Source: Loigolactobacillus backii (lineage in GTDB: Bacteria; Bacillota; Bacilli; Lactobacillales; Lactobacillaceae). From it: a stretch of 64,000 nucleotides of DNA. Position 1 is the first letter of the stretch, and every line of letters starts with the position of its first letter. The stretch spans positions 21,681-85,680 of the forward strand of contig NZ_RHNQ01000004.1 in assembly GCF_003946275.1 (NCBI RefSeq), read 5' to 3'. The notes beneath the pieces are model-generated. The model made no database searches and was not told the origin of the DNA. It worked only from the letters and a program-made list of their open reading frames with translations. Below, piece by piece: positions 29,676 to 38,729 of this stretch. The position numbers and the translations under genes are program-made.

Positions 29676-30341
29676 ATGAATAAAAAAATTAAAGCATTAT
29701 GGCAAAAAGGAGATCAGCAAGGCGCAGTTAAGGCCCTTGTTGCAGCAATTGATCATGATCCGACCAACGTTGATAATTATTTACAGTTGGCCGCCTTTTT
29801 GGTTATTTTAAAGGACTATACGCAGGCCGAAAAGTTAATTTTAACTGCTCTGCAGCGTTTTCCGGATAATCAGGATTTAAAATATAGTTTAGGAACAATT
29901 TATTATTCTGCAGGTAAGTATGACCAGGCTTTAAAACAATTTCAGCATTTAACTCTGAAACGCCTAAAAAACGATCAGTTATATATGCTGGCGTTGACTT
30001 ATCAGGCTAAGCAAGATTATGCCCGGGCGTTGGCGTTTGCACTAACGGCGCAGCAGGCACAGCCAAAGCAAACGGATACCAATTTGTTAGTTGGGGATTT
30101 ATGGCTGGCCTTAGGTAAATTTAAGCAGGCCGAAACCTACTATAAAAAAGCGTTAGTAAGTGCACCAGAAGATGCTGCCGCTAATTTTAAGAATGGTCTG
30201 GCCGCGTTGGCCCTTGGTGATTCGGAGAATAATGCTTATTTTATTAAGGCCAAAGAATTAGATGCTGCTTATTTTGCAAAAGAAAAGCACCAATTAATTG
30301 ATATTGAACGTTATTTAACCGCAAATAAAGAACAGAAATAG
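29676..30341 (+). CDS. Tetratricopeptide-repeat protein
   Basis: The 221-residue soluble helical protein is built of about five or six TPR-like units, recognisable by spaced A/G/Y/P patterns (for example DNYLQLAAFLVILKDYTQAE and LGTIYYSAGKYDQALKQF). TPR proteins act as protein-binding scaffolds. It lies between the histidine phosphatase and recD2 with short gaps (8 and 11 bp), so it is in the same operon. No partner can be named from the sequence. Confidence 0.85.
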   Translation: MNKKIKALWQKGDQQGAVKALVAAIDHDPTNVDNYLQLAAFLVILKDYTQAEKLILTALQRFPDNQDLKYSLGTIYYSAGKYDQALKQFQHLTLKRLKNDQLYMLALTYQAKQDYARALAFALTAQQAQPKQTDTNLLVGDLWLALGKFKQAETYYKKALVSAPEDAAANFKNGLAALALGDSENNAYFIKAKELDAAYFAKEKHQLIDIERYLTANKEQK

Positions 30342-30352
30342 TAGGAGGCAAT

Positions 30353-32848
30353 ATGGCTGAGGAGTTAGCACTTTTTGATGAAGATGAAAAACCGAATATT
30401 GTTGGTAAGGTGAGTGCCATCTTTTTCCAAAATGCCACGAATTTTTTCAAGGTTTTACTAGTCAAAGTAACTGAGGCTAATTTTGATTGGCACGAGGATG
30501 AAATTGTTGTTACTGGTAGTTTCGGTGAAATTAAAGAGGAAGAAACTTACCAATTTTTTGGGAAGCTAGTGACCCACCCGAAGTACGGTCAACAATTTCA
30601 GGCCGAAAATTACCAATTGAATAAACCTACGACTAAAGAAGGGCTGATTGCCTATTTGTCTAGTGATCATTTTGCTGGCATCGGCAAAAAAACGGCTGAA
30701 AAAATTGTCACAACTTTGGGGACTGACGCAATTAACAAAATTTTACAAGATAGTTCAGTTTTGACACCATTAGGTCTGAACCAAAAGAAAATTACTGCGT
30801 TAGTGACGGAATTATCCGAAAATAACGGGATGGATCAGATTATTATTGGCCTTAATGGTTATGGTTTTGGTAGTCAGCTTGCCTATTCAATTTATGAACG
30901 TTACCAGCAAGATACCTTGAAAATTATTACGGAAAACCCATACCAATTAGTTGCGGATATTGCCGGAATTGGTTTTAAAAAGGCCGACAACATTGCGGCT
31001 AAGCAAGGCTTTGCCGCAGATGCACCTGAACGTATTCAAGCGGCCATTTTACAGGAAATTACGGAATTGGCACAAACTAATGGGGATACTTATACGACAG
31101 CAGAGCCACTGTTGACGGCTAGTTTGCGGTTACTTGAAGAAAGTCGTCATCAATCAATTGATCCTGAAGCAATCGCTCAACAGTTGGTTGAATTGGCCAA
31201 TCAAGGAAAAATTGTTGGTGAAGAAAATCGAATTTACTTAAAGTCACTTTACAACGCTGAGTGGCAAATTGCAGAACACCTATTAAAGCTTGAGAAAAAG
31301 CAGGACCCAATTAGCTACCCCGGTCGTGACTTAGATAAAGAAATTCGCCGGATTGAAAAATTATTTGGAATTCAGTATGGTGATTCCCAGATTGCAACGA
31401 TTAAAAAGGCGTTGACTAACCGCGTCTTCTTACTAACCGGTGGCCCTGGGACGGGTAAAACAACCATTATTAATGCGATTGTCACGTTGTTTGGTGAGTT
31501 GAATGGGCTATCGTTGGATCAGGCCGATTATAAGGATAAACCATTTCCCGTCTTATTGGCGGCCCCAACCGGGCGTGCTGCCAAAAGAATGAGTGAAACG
31601 ACTGATCTACCAGCCAGCACAATCCATCGATTATTGGGTCTAAATGGTCGTGAAACTAATCCTGATGTCGCAACTAAGGATTTAGAAGGTGGGTTATTAA
31701 TTATTGACGAAATGTCAATGGTGGACACCTATCTTTTTCGACTGTTGATTCATGCTGTCCCCAGTACGATGCAGGTTATTTTGGTTGGTGATAAAGATCA
31801 GTTACCCTCAGTAGGTCCTGGACAAGTTTTCTATGATTTATTGACTAGCGGCGTTTTACCAGCAAATGAATTAACCGAAATTTACCGGCAGGATGACCAG
31901 TCATCGATTATACCTTTGGCCCATGCCATTAAAGAGGGCAAGTTGCCCACTGATTTTTCTGAAAATAAGGTTGATCGTTCTTTCATCGCCTGTAACGCTT
32001 ATCAAGTTGATTCCGTCATTTCACAGGTCGTTACTAGGGCTAAAACTAAGGGGTTTACAACTAAGGATATTCAAGTTTTGGCACCGATGTACCGCGGGGC
32101 TGCCGGAATTAATAAATTGAATATTGATGTTCAAAAAATTCTAAATCCAATTACTAAAAATCATAAAAAAGAAGTTAGTTTTCGTGATCAAACTTTTCGA
32201 ATTGGGGATAAGGTTTTACACTTAGTCAATAGTCCGGAACAAAATGTTTTTAATGGTGATATTGGTGAGGTTGTCAGTATTCAATACGCAAAAGATAAAG
32301 GTAACGAAGATAAGACTGATAAAATGACAATTCAGTTTGATGCAACAGAAGTAACGTACGGTCGCAACGATTGGAGTAAATTGACCTTAGCCTTTTGTAC
32401 GTCAATTCATAAGGCACAAGGTAGTGAATTTACTATGGTTATTTTACCAATGGTTCACCAGTACCAGCGGATGTTACAGCGTAATTTACTGTATACCGCA
32501 GTTACGCGGGCAGAAAAGCTATTAATTTTGGTTGGGGAAAAGCAGGCCTTTTTAGATAGTGTCGCTCATGAATCAATTAATCGAAAGACGACACTGGCTA
32601 AGCGGCTGGAAGTTACGTTTGAGGGTACCGAAGTACCTTATGCTAAAGCTGACCTCATTAAGGATCATTCAACTGATTATCAACATGAGGTTCCAACTGA
32701 CCAATCTGAACCGGTTAAAGCTAAGTTACCGCAGGCAAAAGCATCAGAGACCGATTATCATTTAACGCCACAGTTAGTTGCTAGTGGTCAGATTGACCCG
32801 ATGATTGGGATGAATGATGTGACGCCACAAATGTTTATGAATAATTAA
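30353..32848 (+). CDS. recD2: RecD2-type ATP-dependent DNA helicase
   Basis: This is an 831-residue SF1B 5'-3' helicase that works without RecBC. The N-terminal region holds helix-hairpin-helix elements (FAGIGKKTAEKI and IAGIGFKKADNI). The motor has Walker A G363-GPGTGKT-T371 and Walker B LLIIDEMSMVD. Motif VI-like YTAVTRAEKLL and the SH3-like insertion VGDKVLHLVNS follow. The C-terminal ~90 residues are low-complexity. RecD2 is tied to mismatch repair and replication-fork integrity in Bacillus. TAGGAGG precedes the ATG. Confidence 0.96.
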   Translation: MAEELALFDEDEKPNIVGKVSAIFFQNATNFFKVLLVKVTEANFDWHEDEIVVTGSFGEIKEEETYQFFGKLVTHPKYGQQFQAENYQLNKPTTKEGLIAYLSSDHFAGIGKKTAEKIVTTLGTDAINKILQDSSVLTPLGLNQKKITALVTELSENNGMDQIIIGLNGYGFGSQLAYSIYERYQQDTLKIITENPYQLVADIAGIGFKKADNIAAKQGFAADAPERIQAAILQEITELAQTNGDTYTTAEPLLTASLRLLEESRHQSIDPEAIAQQLVELANQGKIVGEENRIYLKSLYNAEWQIAEHLLKLEKKQDPISYPGRDLDKEIRRIEKLFGIQYGDSQIATIKKALTNRVFLLTGGPGTGKTTIINAIVTLFGELNGLSLDQADYKDKPFPVLLAAPTGRAAKRMSETTDLPASTIHRLLGLNGRETNPDVATKDLEGGLLIIDEMSMVDTYLFRLLIHAVPSTMQVILVGDKDQLPSVGPGQVFYDLLTSGVLPANELTEIYRQDDQSSIIPLAHAIKEGKLPTDFSENKVDRSFIACNAYQVDSVISQVVTRAKTKGFTTKDIQVLAPMYRGAAGINKLNIDVQKILNPITKNHKKEVSFRDQTFRIGDKVLHLVNSPEQNVFNGDIGEVVSIQYAKDKGNEDKTDKMTIQFDATEVTYGRNDWSKLTLAFCTSIHKAQGSEFTMVILPMVHQYQRMLQRNLLYTAVTRAEKLLILVGEKQAFLDSVAHESINRKTTLAKRLEVTFEGTEVPYAKADLIKDHSTDYQHEVPTDQSEPVKAKLPQAKASETDYHLTPQLVASGQIDPMIGMNDVTPQMFMNN

Positions 32849-32855
32849 TGCTATT

Positions 32856-32929
32856 AAAATACGAGTTAAGCCTCACTACGCATCTTATTGATATGGAAGG
32901 TGTGTAATAAGTGCTTAACTCGTATTTTT
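32856..32929. terminator. Bidirectional terminator between recD2 and dagK
   Basis: A long inverted repeat (AAAATACGAGTTAAGC with GCTTAACTCGTATTTTT) encloses a 41-nt loop with its own CTTATT/AATAAG pairing. The outer arm touches the dagK stop codon at 32928. Confidence 0.8.
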
Positions 32930-33866
32930 AGCATAAAAAGCGTTGGTGGTGGACATCGAAGGTAATATCAAACGCGCGCTTGCCCATATTTTCACCATCG
33001 GCCTGCCCAAATTCGGGACTGGCGGTTTGAATGCGTAATTCTTCCGCCTTAAAATGGTGTACTGCTTTAAAATGCGTGTGTAAATGAAGAAACATCATGA
33101 TGAATAAAAAGATGAAGTAAAGTGTGTTAACGCGTTCCATAACAACGAGGTCTAATTTGTGATCATGCATTGAAGCAGAAGGCATGATCGGAACTCCGCC
33201 ACCAAAGTAGGGATGATTAGTCGTTGTGACTAAGAAGGCCCGTTTAAATTCGGTGGTTGTTTGCTGACTGGTAATTTTAACTGGAAAGGCTTGTTGCCGA
33301 AAGAAAGTACCGACAAGGGAAACAATGTAGGCTAATGAACCTAAATGATATTTATTTAGGTAACGTTTTGAAGGGGCCCGATTAGTTGCGTGAACAACGG
33401 CCGCATCAAAACCAATGCCAATATTATTCATGAAAAAGCCATGTTCATGCGCCAAGGCCTCTTGATAATGGCCAACATCAAAAGTACGTGGTTGCCGCAC
33501 CTTTAACAGTTGTTCTAATGCGGTCAATGGTTGGCGGGAAATACCAGCACCGCGAGCAAAATCATTACCAGAACCACAAGGAATGTAAGCTAAAATAATT
33601 GTGTTCTTAGGAATCTGTTGGAGACCATTGAGTGCCTCATGAAGGGTCCCATCGCCGCCAACAACAATTAAAATTGTGTCGGCAGGAGCTTCTTGTGCCA
33701 ATTTATAGGCCAATTTAGTTGCGTGGCCAGGATATTCAGTTCGGTATAATTGATAATTAATTAAATGCTGATTTAAACGTTGTGCGAGTTTTGGCCAGGC
33801 CGCTTTACTTTGGCCGCCACCAGCAAACTCATTCAATAAAACAACGTAATTTTTCGTGCTGGGCAC
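32928..33866 (-). CDS. Diacylglycerol kinase / YegS-family lipid kinase
   Basis: The 312-residue lipid kinase of the DAGK catalytic family phosphorylates diacylglycerol or a related lipid, recycling it to phosphatidic acid. VVGGDGTLHEALNG near residues 70-85 is the nucleotide loop, followed by IPCGSGNDFARG and GIGFDAAVVHATN. A hydrophobic segment near residue 250 may associate with the membrane. It starts with GTG at 33866 after AAGGAG. Family members include DgkB and YegS; the exact lipid substrate is not shown by the sequence. Confidence 0.9.
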   Translation of the reverse strand: MPSTKNYVVLLNEFAGGGQSKAAWPKLAQRLNQHLINYQLYRTEYPGHATKLAYKLAQEAPADTILIVVGGDGTLHEALNGLQQIPKNTIILAYIPCGSGNDFARGAGISRQPLTALEQLLKVRQPRTFDVGHYQEALAHEHGFFMNNIGIGFDAAVVHATNRAPSKRYLNKYHLGSLAYIVSLVGTFFRQQAFPVKITSQQTTTEFKRAFLVTTTNHPYFGGGVPIMPSASMHDHKLDLVVMERVNTLYFIFLFIMMFLHLHTHFKAVHHFKAEELRIQTASPEFGQADGENMGKRAFDITFDVHHQRFLC

Positions 33867-33897
33867 TACGAATCACTCCTTAATAAGCAATAAGTCT

Positions 33898-33925
33898 ATT
33901 ATATCGGTGTTATTTAAATTAACAA
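33898..33925 (-). promoter_or_regulatory. Predicted promoter of dagK
   Basis: On the minus strand TTGTTA (33925-33920), 16-nt spacer, perfect TATAAT (33903-33898), 32 nt before the GTG start. Confidence 0.6.
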
Positions 33926-33979
33926 GCAAAAGTTGTGTGTTTACTCAAAGTTATTTTTTTAACGGAAAAAAAGACAAAA

Positions 33980-34022
33980 AAAGTGTGATACAGGGGATAA
34001 TTAGTCTCATCCCGCGCACCAC
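33980..34022 (-). terminator. Probable terminator after rnjA
   Basis: On the minus strand GGGAT pairs with ATCCC, extended by GTG/CAC arms, and is followed by T7. It lies directly after the rnjA stop at 34033. Confidence 0.6.
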
Positions 34023-34032
34023 GCCTTTTAGT

Positions 34033-35715
34033 TTAGACGGTAACCAACATTGGTAAGATCATTGGGTGTCGTTCAGTTTTTTCAAATAAGAATTCTTGTA
34101 GATCATCCGTAATGGCTTCGCGAAGCATATTTTCAGTAACAGTATCGTTATTATTAAAAACGTTCTTCATTACGTGGAAAATACGTTTTTGGCCTTGATT
34201 GATCAATTCACCAGATTCACGCATATAAACAAAACCACGGGATAAGATATCTGGACCGGCCAAGATTTCTTGTTTCTTTAAATTGATTGTCGCAACAACA
34301 ATCACAATGCCTTCTTCTGAAAGGACTTGGCGATCGTGTAAAACAACATTACCAATATCACCAACACCACTACCATCAACGTAAACGTCACCCGCATTAA
34401 AGTGACCAGCAATTCGTGCCGAATCGCTAGTTAGCGCAAGCACATCACCATTTTGAAGGATGTAAGTATGATCCTTAGGGACGTGGGTTTGTTGGGCTAG
34501 TTCAGTGTGGATTTTTTGCATTCGGTATTCACCGTGGACTGGCATAAAGAATTTCGGTTTCATGAGGCGTAACATTAATTTCTGATCTTCCTGGCCACCA
34601 TGACCAGAAGTATGAACATTATTAACCTTGCCGTGGATAACAGTAGCGCCAGCCTCAGACAATTCGTTAATAACGTGATTGACGCTAAGTGTGTTACCAG
34701 GAATTGGATTACTGGAAAAGACGACTGTATCGCCAGGTTGAATGGAGATTTGCCGGTGGGTACCGTTAGCAATCCGACTTAAAGCAGCCATTGGTTCACC
34801 TTGCGAGCCGGTGCAAAGAATCATAAGTTCACTGGCAGGTAGTTGGTTGATTTGGTTACCTTCAACGAGAACATCATCAGGAATATCTAAATAACCCAGG
34901 TCAGTTCCGTTGACAATGGCATTTTGCATTGAACGGCCAAAAACAGCAATTTTCCGACCGTTTTTCATGGCAGCATCCGCTGCTTCTTTAATTCGTGAAA
35001 TGTTTGAAGCAAAAGTAGCAAATATAATTCGCCCATCAATTTGATCAAAGATATGCCGAATTGATGTTTCTACAAACCGTTCGGATTTAGTGAAACTAGG
35101 AACCTCAGCGTTGGTGCTGTCGGACATTAAACATAAAACACCGTCGCCACCAAGCTTAGCCATTTTTTGAAAATTCGGTGCAGGCTGATCACCAACTGGT
35201 GTTAGATCAAACTTGAAATCACCAGTTTCAACGATTGTTCCTTGCGGTGTTTTGACTGCAACACCGAGGGTATCCGGAATTGAATGCGTTGTTCGGAAGA
35301 AAGAGACACTTGTCTTACGGAATTTTAGAACGGTATCTTCATCGATTTCGTGTAGGTCCGCATCTTTTAATAAGCCACGTTCTTCTAATTTACCCCGAAT
35401 TAAAGCAAGTGCTAATGGTCCAGCATAAATTGGGACGTTGATTTGTTGTAACAAGAAGGGAATGCCACCAATGTGATCTTCGTGACCATGGGTGATGACC
35501 AACGCCTTAATTTTAGGTAAATTAGCAATTGCGTACGAAAAATCAGGAATAACGTAATCAATTCCTAATAATTCATCTTCCGGAAATTTAATACCGCAAT
35601 CGACCAAAATAATCTCGTCTTGAAATTGAATACCGTACATGTTTTTACCAATTTCGCCTAGGCCCCCCATGGCAAAAACGGCGGTTTCGTTATTCTTGAC
35701 GTTCAGTTTTTTCAT
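34033..35715 (-). CDS. rnjA: Ribonuclease J1
   Basis: This is a 560-residue metallo-beta-lactamase/beta-CASP nuclease with 5'-3' exonuclease and endonuclease activity in mRNA decay and 16S rRNA processing. The zinc motif H76-GHED-H81 is intact, followed by [10 protein letters not shown] and the beta-CASP motif [19 protein letters not shown] and SGHGGQED follow. The start overlaps the end of rpoY by 26 bp, so translation is coupled. A second paralogue, rnjB, is at 56202-57884. Confidence 0.96.
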   Translation of the reverse strand: MKKLNVKNNETAVFAMGGLGEIGKNMYGIQFQDEIILVDCGIKFPEDELLGIDYVIPDFSYAIANLPKIKALVITHGHEDHIGGIPFLLQQINVPIYAGPLALALIRGKLEERGLLKDADLHEIDEDTVLKFRKTSVSFFRTTHSIPDTLGVAVKTPQGTIVETGDFKFDLTPVGDQPAPNFQKMAKLGGDGVLCLMSDSTNAEVPSFTKSERFVETSIRHIFDQIDGRIIFATFASNISRIKEAADAAMKNGRKIAVFGRSMQNAIVNGTDLGYLDIPDDVLVEGNQINQLPASELMILCTGSQGEPMAALSRIANGTHRQISIQPGDTVVFSSNPIPGNTLSVNHVINELSEAGATVIHGKVNNVHTSGHGGQEDQKLMLRLMKPKFFMPVHGEYRMQKIHTELAQQTHVPKDHTYILQNGDVLALTSDSARIAGHFNAGDVYVDGSGVGDIGNVVLHDRQVLSEEGIVIVVATINLKKQEILAGPDILSRGFVYMRESGELINQGQKRIFHVMKNVFNNNDTVTENMLREAITDDLQEFLFEKTERHPMILPMLVTV

Positions 35716-35932
35716 TTACAGAAAACTCCGTTAATTTATAATTGGCACTTTTTTGTTCGTAATCTAAATGATTACCATTGAGTTCCTGAATGAATTCAAT
35801 GTTGTAGGGGGTATTACGTTCAATAATTGCACGTGCAGCAACAGCGCTATCGGCCTCTAAGTACAGTGTTTCTGTACTTTCACGGCGCAGTGCGATGTCT
35901 TTGTCTTTTTGATACAATACTTTGTAAATCAT
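35690..35932 (-). CDS. rpoY: RNA polymerase epsilon subunit RpoY
   Basis: The 80-residue acidic protein (DUF1447) is a small RNAP subunit of Firmicutes. [10 protein letters not shown] and [11 protein letters not shown] are family-typical, and [19 protein letters not shown] forms the C-terminal core. The last ~10 residues extend beyond the usual ~70, because the frame runs into rnjA. Epsilon binds core polymerase near the active cleft and has been linked to phage defence and topology control. rpoY-rnjA is a conserved gene pair. Confidence 0.95.
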   Translation of the reverse strand: MIYKVLYQKDKDIALRRESTETLYLEADSAVAARAIIERNTPYNIEFIQELNGNHLDYEQKSANYKLTEFSVNEKTERQE

Positions 35933-35969
35933 AGAAATGATTCGCTCCTTTAAAATGTATTGGCTCTAT

Positions 35970-36001
35970 TAAAAAGCCCACATTGCGGTGGGGTTTTTAA
36001 C
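35970..36001 (-). terminator. Terminator-like hairpin in the rpoY-rnjA leader
   Basis: TTAAAAAGCCCAC (35970-35982) pairs with GTGGGGTTTTTAA (35989-36001) except for one G-G mismatch; T/A runs flank both arms. On the minus strand it ends 38 nt before the rpoY ATG. It may block read-through from outside or attenuate rpoY-rnjA, since only ~37 nt remain for a promoter downstream. Confidence 0.55.
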
Positions 36002-36058
36002 GGCGATTTAATTGTCTAAATGACCGAACAAATGGTTGTAGAAACAACATGTGACCTA

Positions 36059-36067
36059 AGTTTAGCA
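36059..36067 (-). promoter_or_regulatory. Possible extended -10 promoter upstream of the rpoY hairpin
   Basis: TG-c-TAAACT on the minus strand, identical to the core of several other promoters in the window. No good -35 is visible. If used, the hairpin at 35970-36001 lies in the transcript leader. Confidence 0.35.
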
Positions 36068-36171
36068 TAATTCACTTTATAAGTATACAAACCACGCACG
36101 CTGATTTTTTAGCGGACTTGTTTGTGGTAAAGTTAACTATAATAACTAAACTAATGAAAGAGGTTTCGTAA

Positions 36172-36690
36172 ATGAATATTATCGTTATAGTAGTTTTTAT
36201 TGTGCTTATCCTATTACTAGGCGGTGGACTCTTTGTATTACGTCGTTTGCGGCGAAATCGTGCATTACGAATACTGCAAGCAAATGGTCAGCAAACAACT
36301 GATGAAGTTGTTACGGTTAGTTTAGCGCAGTTACAAAATAAAGAACAAGTGGCGCTTCAATTCGATCCTCAAACGCAACGGGCTAGTTCGGAACTTGCGG
36401 CCGATATTTGGGGCCGGGGTGTTCTTTTATTTGAATATCATTTTGAAGTGGAACAGTTAAAGAAAGACCAACTGGCCTCAATTAGTGAACAATTTGAAGC
36501 CGATTTAAACGAAATTGCTCAGGCAGAAGGATTAAAGGCCATTGACACGCGTTATCCCGTTTTCGTTGTGTCGGATATGTGGTTATTCAAAGGGCAATTA
36601 CACTTTGATATTGCCTATTTGATTAACCAAGGAACCGTGAACTACATTAAAGATATGCGCAAACTAAGTGTCGAAAAAGGGACTAATTAA
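36172..36690 (+). CDS. Membrane-anchored protein of unknown function
   Basis: This is a 172-residue protein with one N-terminal transmembrane helix (residues ~2-24, MNIIVIVVFIVLILLLGGG), a basic stop-transfer segment (RRLRRNRALR), and a soluble domain of about 140 residues, probably cytoplasmic by the positive-inside rule. I do not recognise the family. VYPVFVVSDMWLFKGQLHFDIAYLINQ-like C-terminal sequence suggests a folded alpha/beta domain. A TATAAT at 36138-36143 and GAAAGAGG precede the ATG; a terminator follows, so it is a single-gene unit. Confidence 0.75.
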   Translation: MNIIVIVVFIVLILLLGGGLFVLRRLRRNRALRILQANGQQTTDEVVTVSLAQLQNKEQVALQFDPQTQRASSELAADIWGRGVLLFEYHFEVEQLKKDQLASISEQFEADLNEIAQAEGLKAIDTRYPVFVVSDMWLFKGQLHFDIAYLINQGTVNYIKDMRKLSVEKGTN

Positions 36691-36721
36691 TTAAAACGTT
36701 ATTTAAGCGCGGTTAAATAAT

Positions 36722-36772
36722 AAAAGCGGGGCCACACCATAATCTACTTATGGCAACAGCCCCACTTTTATT
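36722..36772. terminator. Bidirectional terminator between the unknown gene and def
   Basis: AAAAG-C-GGGGC pairs with GCCCC-A-CTTTT (one internal mismatch), with an inner CCATAA/TTATGG stem. It lies between convergent genes. Confidence 0.75.
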
Positions 36773-36801
36773 TCAAACATAGAATTGATCGTTACTGCTG
36801 G

Positions 36802-37359
36802 TTATTCAATGATTAAATCATCATCTTCCATTGAGAATGGTTCCTGTTTGTTAATGTGATCATAAAAAAGCGTACCGTGAAGATGATCAATTTCGTGTTG
36901 ACAAACAATTGCGGGATAATTTTTTAGGCGAATTTTATGTTGCTCGCCATTGGTGTCATAATAACGCAGTGTAATGCGGTCATGGCGGACCACATAGCCG
37001 GGAACATCCCGGTCTACGGAAAGACAACCCTCACCCTCAGATAAAGCGGCACCCTGAACGGAGTGGCTGATAATTACTGGATTAATAATGACGTCTTTAA
37101 AGCTAGGGTCCTCACCTTCAGGTCCAGGAACCAAAACGGCAGCCACGTTAAGCGGTACATCAACTTGTGGGGCGGCAAGACCGACACCAGCACGCAAATG
37201 ATATTTTTCCGCAATCTTTTGGTCTTGGCTATTTTCAAGGAAAGTCATCATATCCTGAGCCAATTTCTTGTTATCTGCTGATAACGGAAAGGCGACATCT
37301 TTTGATTGAGAGCGCAATGTGTCGTTACCTTCCCGGATAATATTTTTCATGGTAATCAA
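36802..37359 (-). CDS. def: Peptide deformylase
   Basis: The 185-residue metalloenzyme (type 2) removes the formyl group from nascent proteins. All three motifs are intact: [14 protein letters not shown] (metal Cys) and QHEIDHLHG (two metal His and the catalytic Glu). A longer frame from GTG 37380 would bury the GGAGGA Shine-Dalgarno. TTG 37359 has 9-nt spacing and gives [12 protein letters not shown], as in other Gram-positive Defs; ATG 37350 is too far away. It has its own extended -10 at 37396-37404. Confidence 0.96.
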   Translation of the reverse strand: MITMKNIIREGNDTLRSQSKDVAFPLSADNKKLAQDMMTFLENSQDQKIAEKYHLRAGVGLAAPQVDVPLNVAAVLVPGPEGEDPSFKDVIINPVIISHSVQGAALSEGEGCLSVDRDVPGYVVRHDRITLRYYDTNGEQHKIRLKNYPAIVCQHEIDHLHGTLFYDHINKQEPFSMEDDDLIIE

Positions 37360-37395
37360 TTTACTATTCCTCCGCTTCACGCAATTTATGAGAAT

Positions 37396-37404
37396 AGTTT
37401 AGCA
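37396..37404 (-). promoter_or_regulatory. Predicted extended -10 promoter of def
   Basis: TG-c-TAAACT on the minus strand, 37 nt before the def start, with TTGCCA about 19 nt further upstream. Confidence 0.4.
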
Positions 37405-37508
37405 TATTTTTTTAGTAAAATGGCAACTTTTAAACTTAACCTTTTATTTTCGTTACTGACAGGCTTAAAATAGAAACCAATTAAGTTGTTTTTTGGGGGG
37501 ACTTATTT

Positions 37509-38435
37509 TTGAAAAAACGGATTGTGGTATGTGGTGGTATGAATAGTGTCTACGAGACGGTATTTTCTTGTTTATTAGCTAACTTTCCAATTGAAATCGC
37601 TTTGATTAAGGATGATTTGTTTGATCAAGCTACCTTTGATCAGTTGGCCAGTGCGGCCGATTTGCAGACACATGTCGATTTAATAAGTGGCGATGCAAGT
37701 CTGTTAAAGACGGCCGACCTGCTGATACTCACTGACATTATGCCGCAGCAGGAAAAACAATCTAAGGCCGATTATGTGGCAGCGGCTTTACCTCATTTTC
37801 GTGCTTTAATTGGTACAGCCATGAGTCAGGGGTTTGCGGGTAAATTATGTTTACTCCAGACTTATGATGATATTTTTACTTACTTAGCATGGAAATTTTC
37901 TGGGTTACCAAAGGCCAATATTTTTGGCCTAGGAACTTTTACTGATACTCTGATTTTGGAGCGCTTATTACAGAAACGGCTACGAGTTGGCCGCCATGAT
38001 GTTCGGGCCTATGTGGTAGGTAATTCAGATCATAAAATTATTGCTTGGAGTCGAGCATACCTAGGTGCATCGCCGCTTTTAAGCTTGGTGGCCAGTGATA
38101 CAACTGATTTTGATACCGATCAAATGCAGCAATTGGAACAACAGTTGACGCTAATTGCTGATTCCAAGCAAATGGCGACCCAGACGCTTAGTTTACAGTT
38201 GGTTATTCGGGCGCTATTTTTTGAAGATGGCCTCATTTCAACATTTACTGCTTTACACCATTTTGATGATAAACAACAAGTTGCTTACAGTACTCCGATT
38301 TACCTTAGTGACGCTGGTGTTAGAATGCTAACCACGGTGTCACTGGCCGAAGATGAGGCTAGTGAGTTGACGGCTGTTAAGCAAGCGACCCGTGATTTTT
38401 TGACCAAAATTGAAACGGGACAGATAGGAGCTTAG
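37509..38435 (+). CDS. Degenerate L-lactate/2-hydroxyacid dehydrogenase-like protein
   Basis: This is a 308-residue protein with the LDH/MDH fold pattern: an N-terminal Rossmann start (KKRIVVCGGMNSV), then DLLILTDI at the usual LDH strand, GLGTFTDTLILERLL matching the G-x-GT-x-LD-x-x-R block, and VVGNSDHKIIAWS matching the G-E-H-G-D block. The substrate-binding Arg of the LDxxR block is replaced by Ile/Leu. The catalytic His of GEHG is replaced by Ser. The mobile-loop Arg (QKPGETR region) is also absent. It may be a pseudoenzyme. TTG start, 8 nt after GGGGGG. It is in an operon with UPF0223 and suhB. Confidence 0.7.
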   Translation: MKKRIVVCGGMNSVYETVFSCLLANFPIEIALIKDDLFDQATFDQLASAADLQTHVDLISGDASLLKTADLLILTDIMPQQEKQSKADYVAAALPHFRALIGTAMSQGFAGKLCLLQTYDDIFTYLAWKFSGLPKANIFGLGTFTDTLILERLLQKRLRVGRHDVRAYVVGNSDHKIIAWSRAYLGASPLLSLVASDTTDFDTDQMQQLEQQLTLIADSKQMATQTLSLQLVIRALFFEDGLISTFTALHHFDDKQQVAYSTPIYLSDAGVRMLTTVSLAEDEASELTAVKQATRDFLTKIETGQIGA

Positions 38436-38717
38436 ATGAAACAGAATTATCAATACCCACTTGATGACCAGTGGACAACGGCGGAAATTATTCGCGTAAC
38501 CAATTTTTTCCGCCAAGTAGAAGATGCTTACGAAAAGGGAACTGATCGAACGGAATTCTTAAAAACCTATGCAGCATTTAAAGAGGTTGTCCCGGCCATG
38601 GCGGAGGAAAAGCGCTTGGGCCGAGAGTTTGAGGCAGCAACAGATTACTCGCTGTATCAGGCCGTGAAATTGGCGCGGTCTTTACGGACAAAACGCTTTA
38701 AGATGGCGTTAAAGTAG
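38436..38717 (+). CDS. UPF0223-family protein (YktA-like)
   Basis: This is a 93-residue basic, helical cytoplasmic protein. The N-terminal NYQYPLDDQWTTAEII, EDAYEKG and FKEVVP blocks match the UPF0223 family. Its function is unknown. The start codon immediately follows the stop of the LDH-like gene (TAG-ATG), and suhB follows by 12 bp, so the three are probably cotranslated. Confidence 0.9.
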   Translation: MKQNYQYPLDDQWTTAEIIRVTNFFRQVEDAYEKGTDRTEFLKTYAAFKEVVPAMAEEKRLGREFEAATDYSLYQAVKLARSLRTKRFKMALK

Positions 38718-38729
38718 AGGTGTTTTAAA

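Noticed and set aside
36025..36038. CGAAC-N-GGTTG resembling a LexA (DinR) box upstream of rpoY.
   Set aside because: The right half does not match GTTCG at the required spacing.
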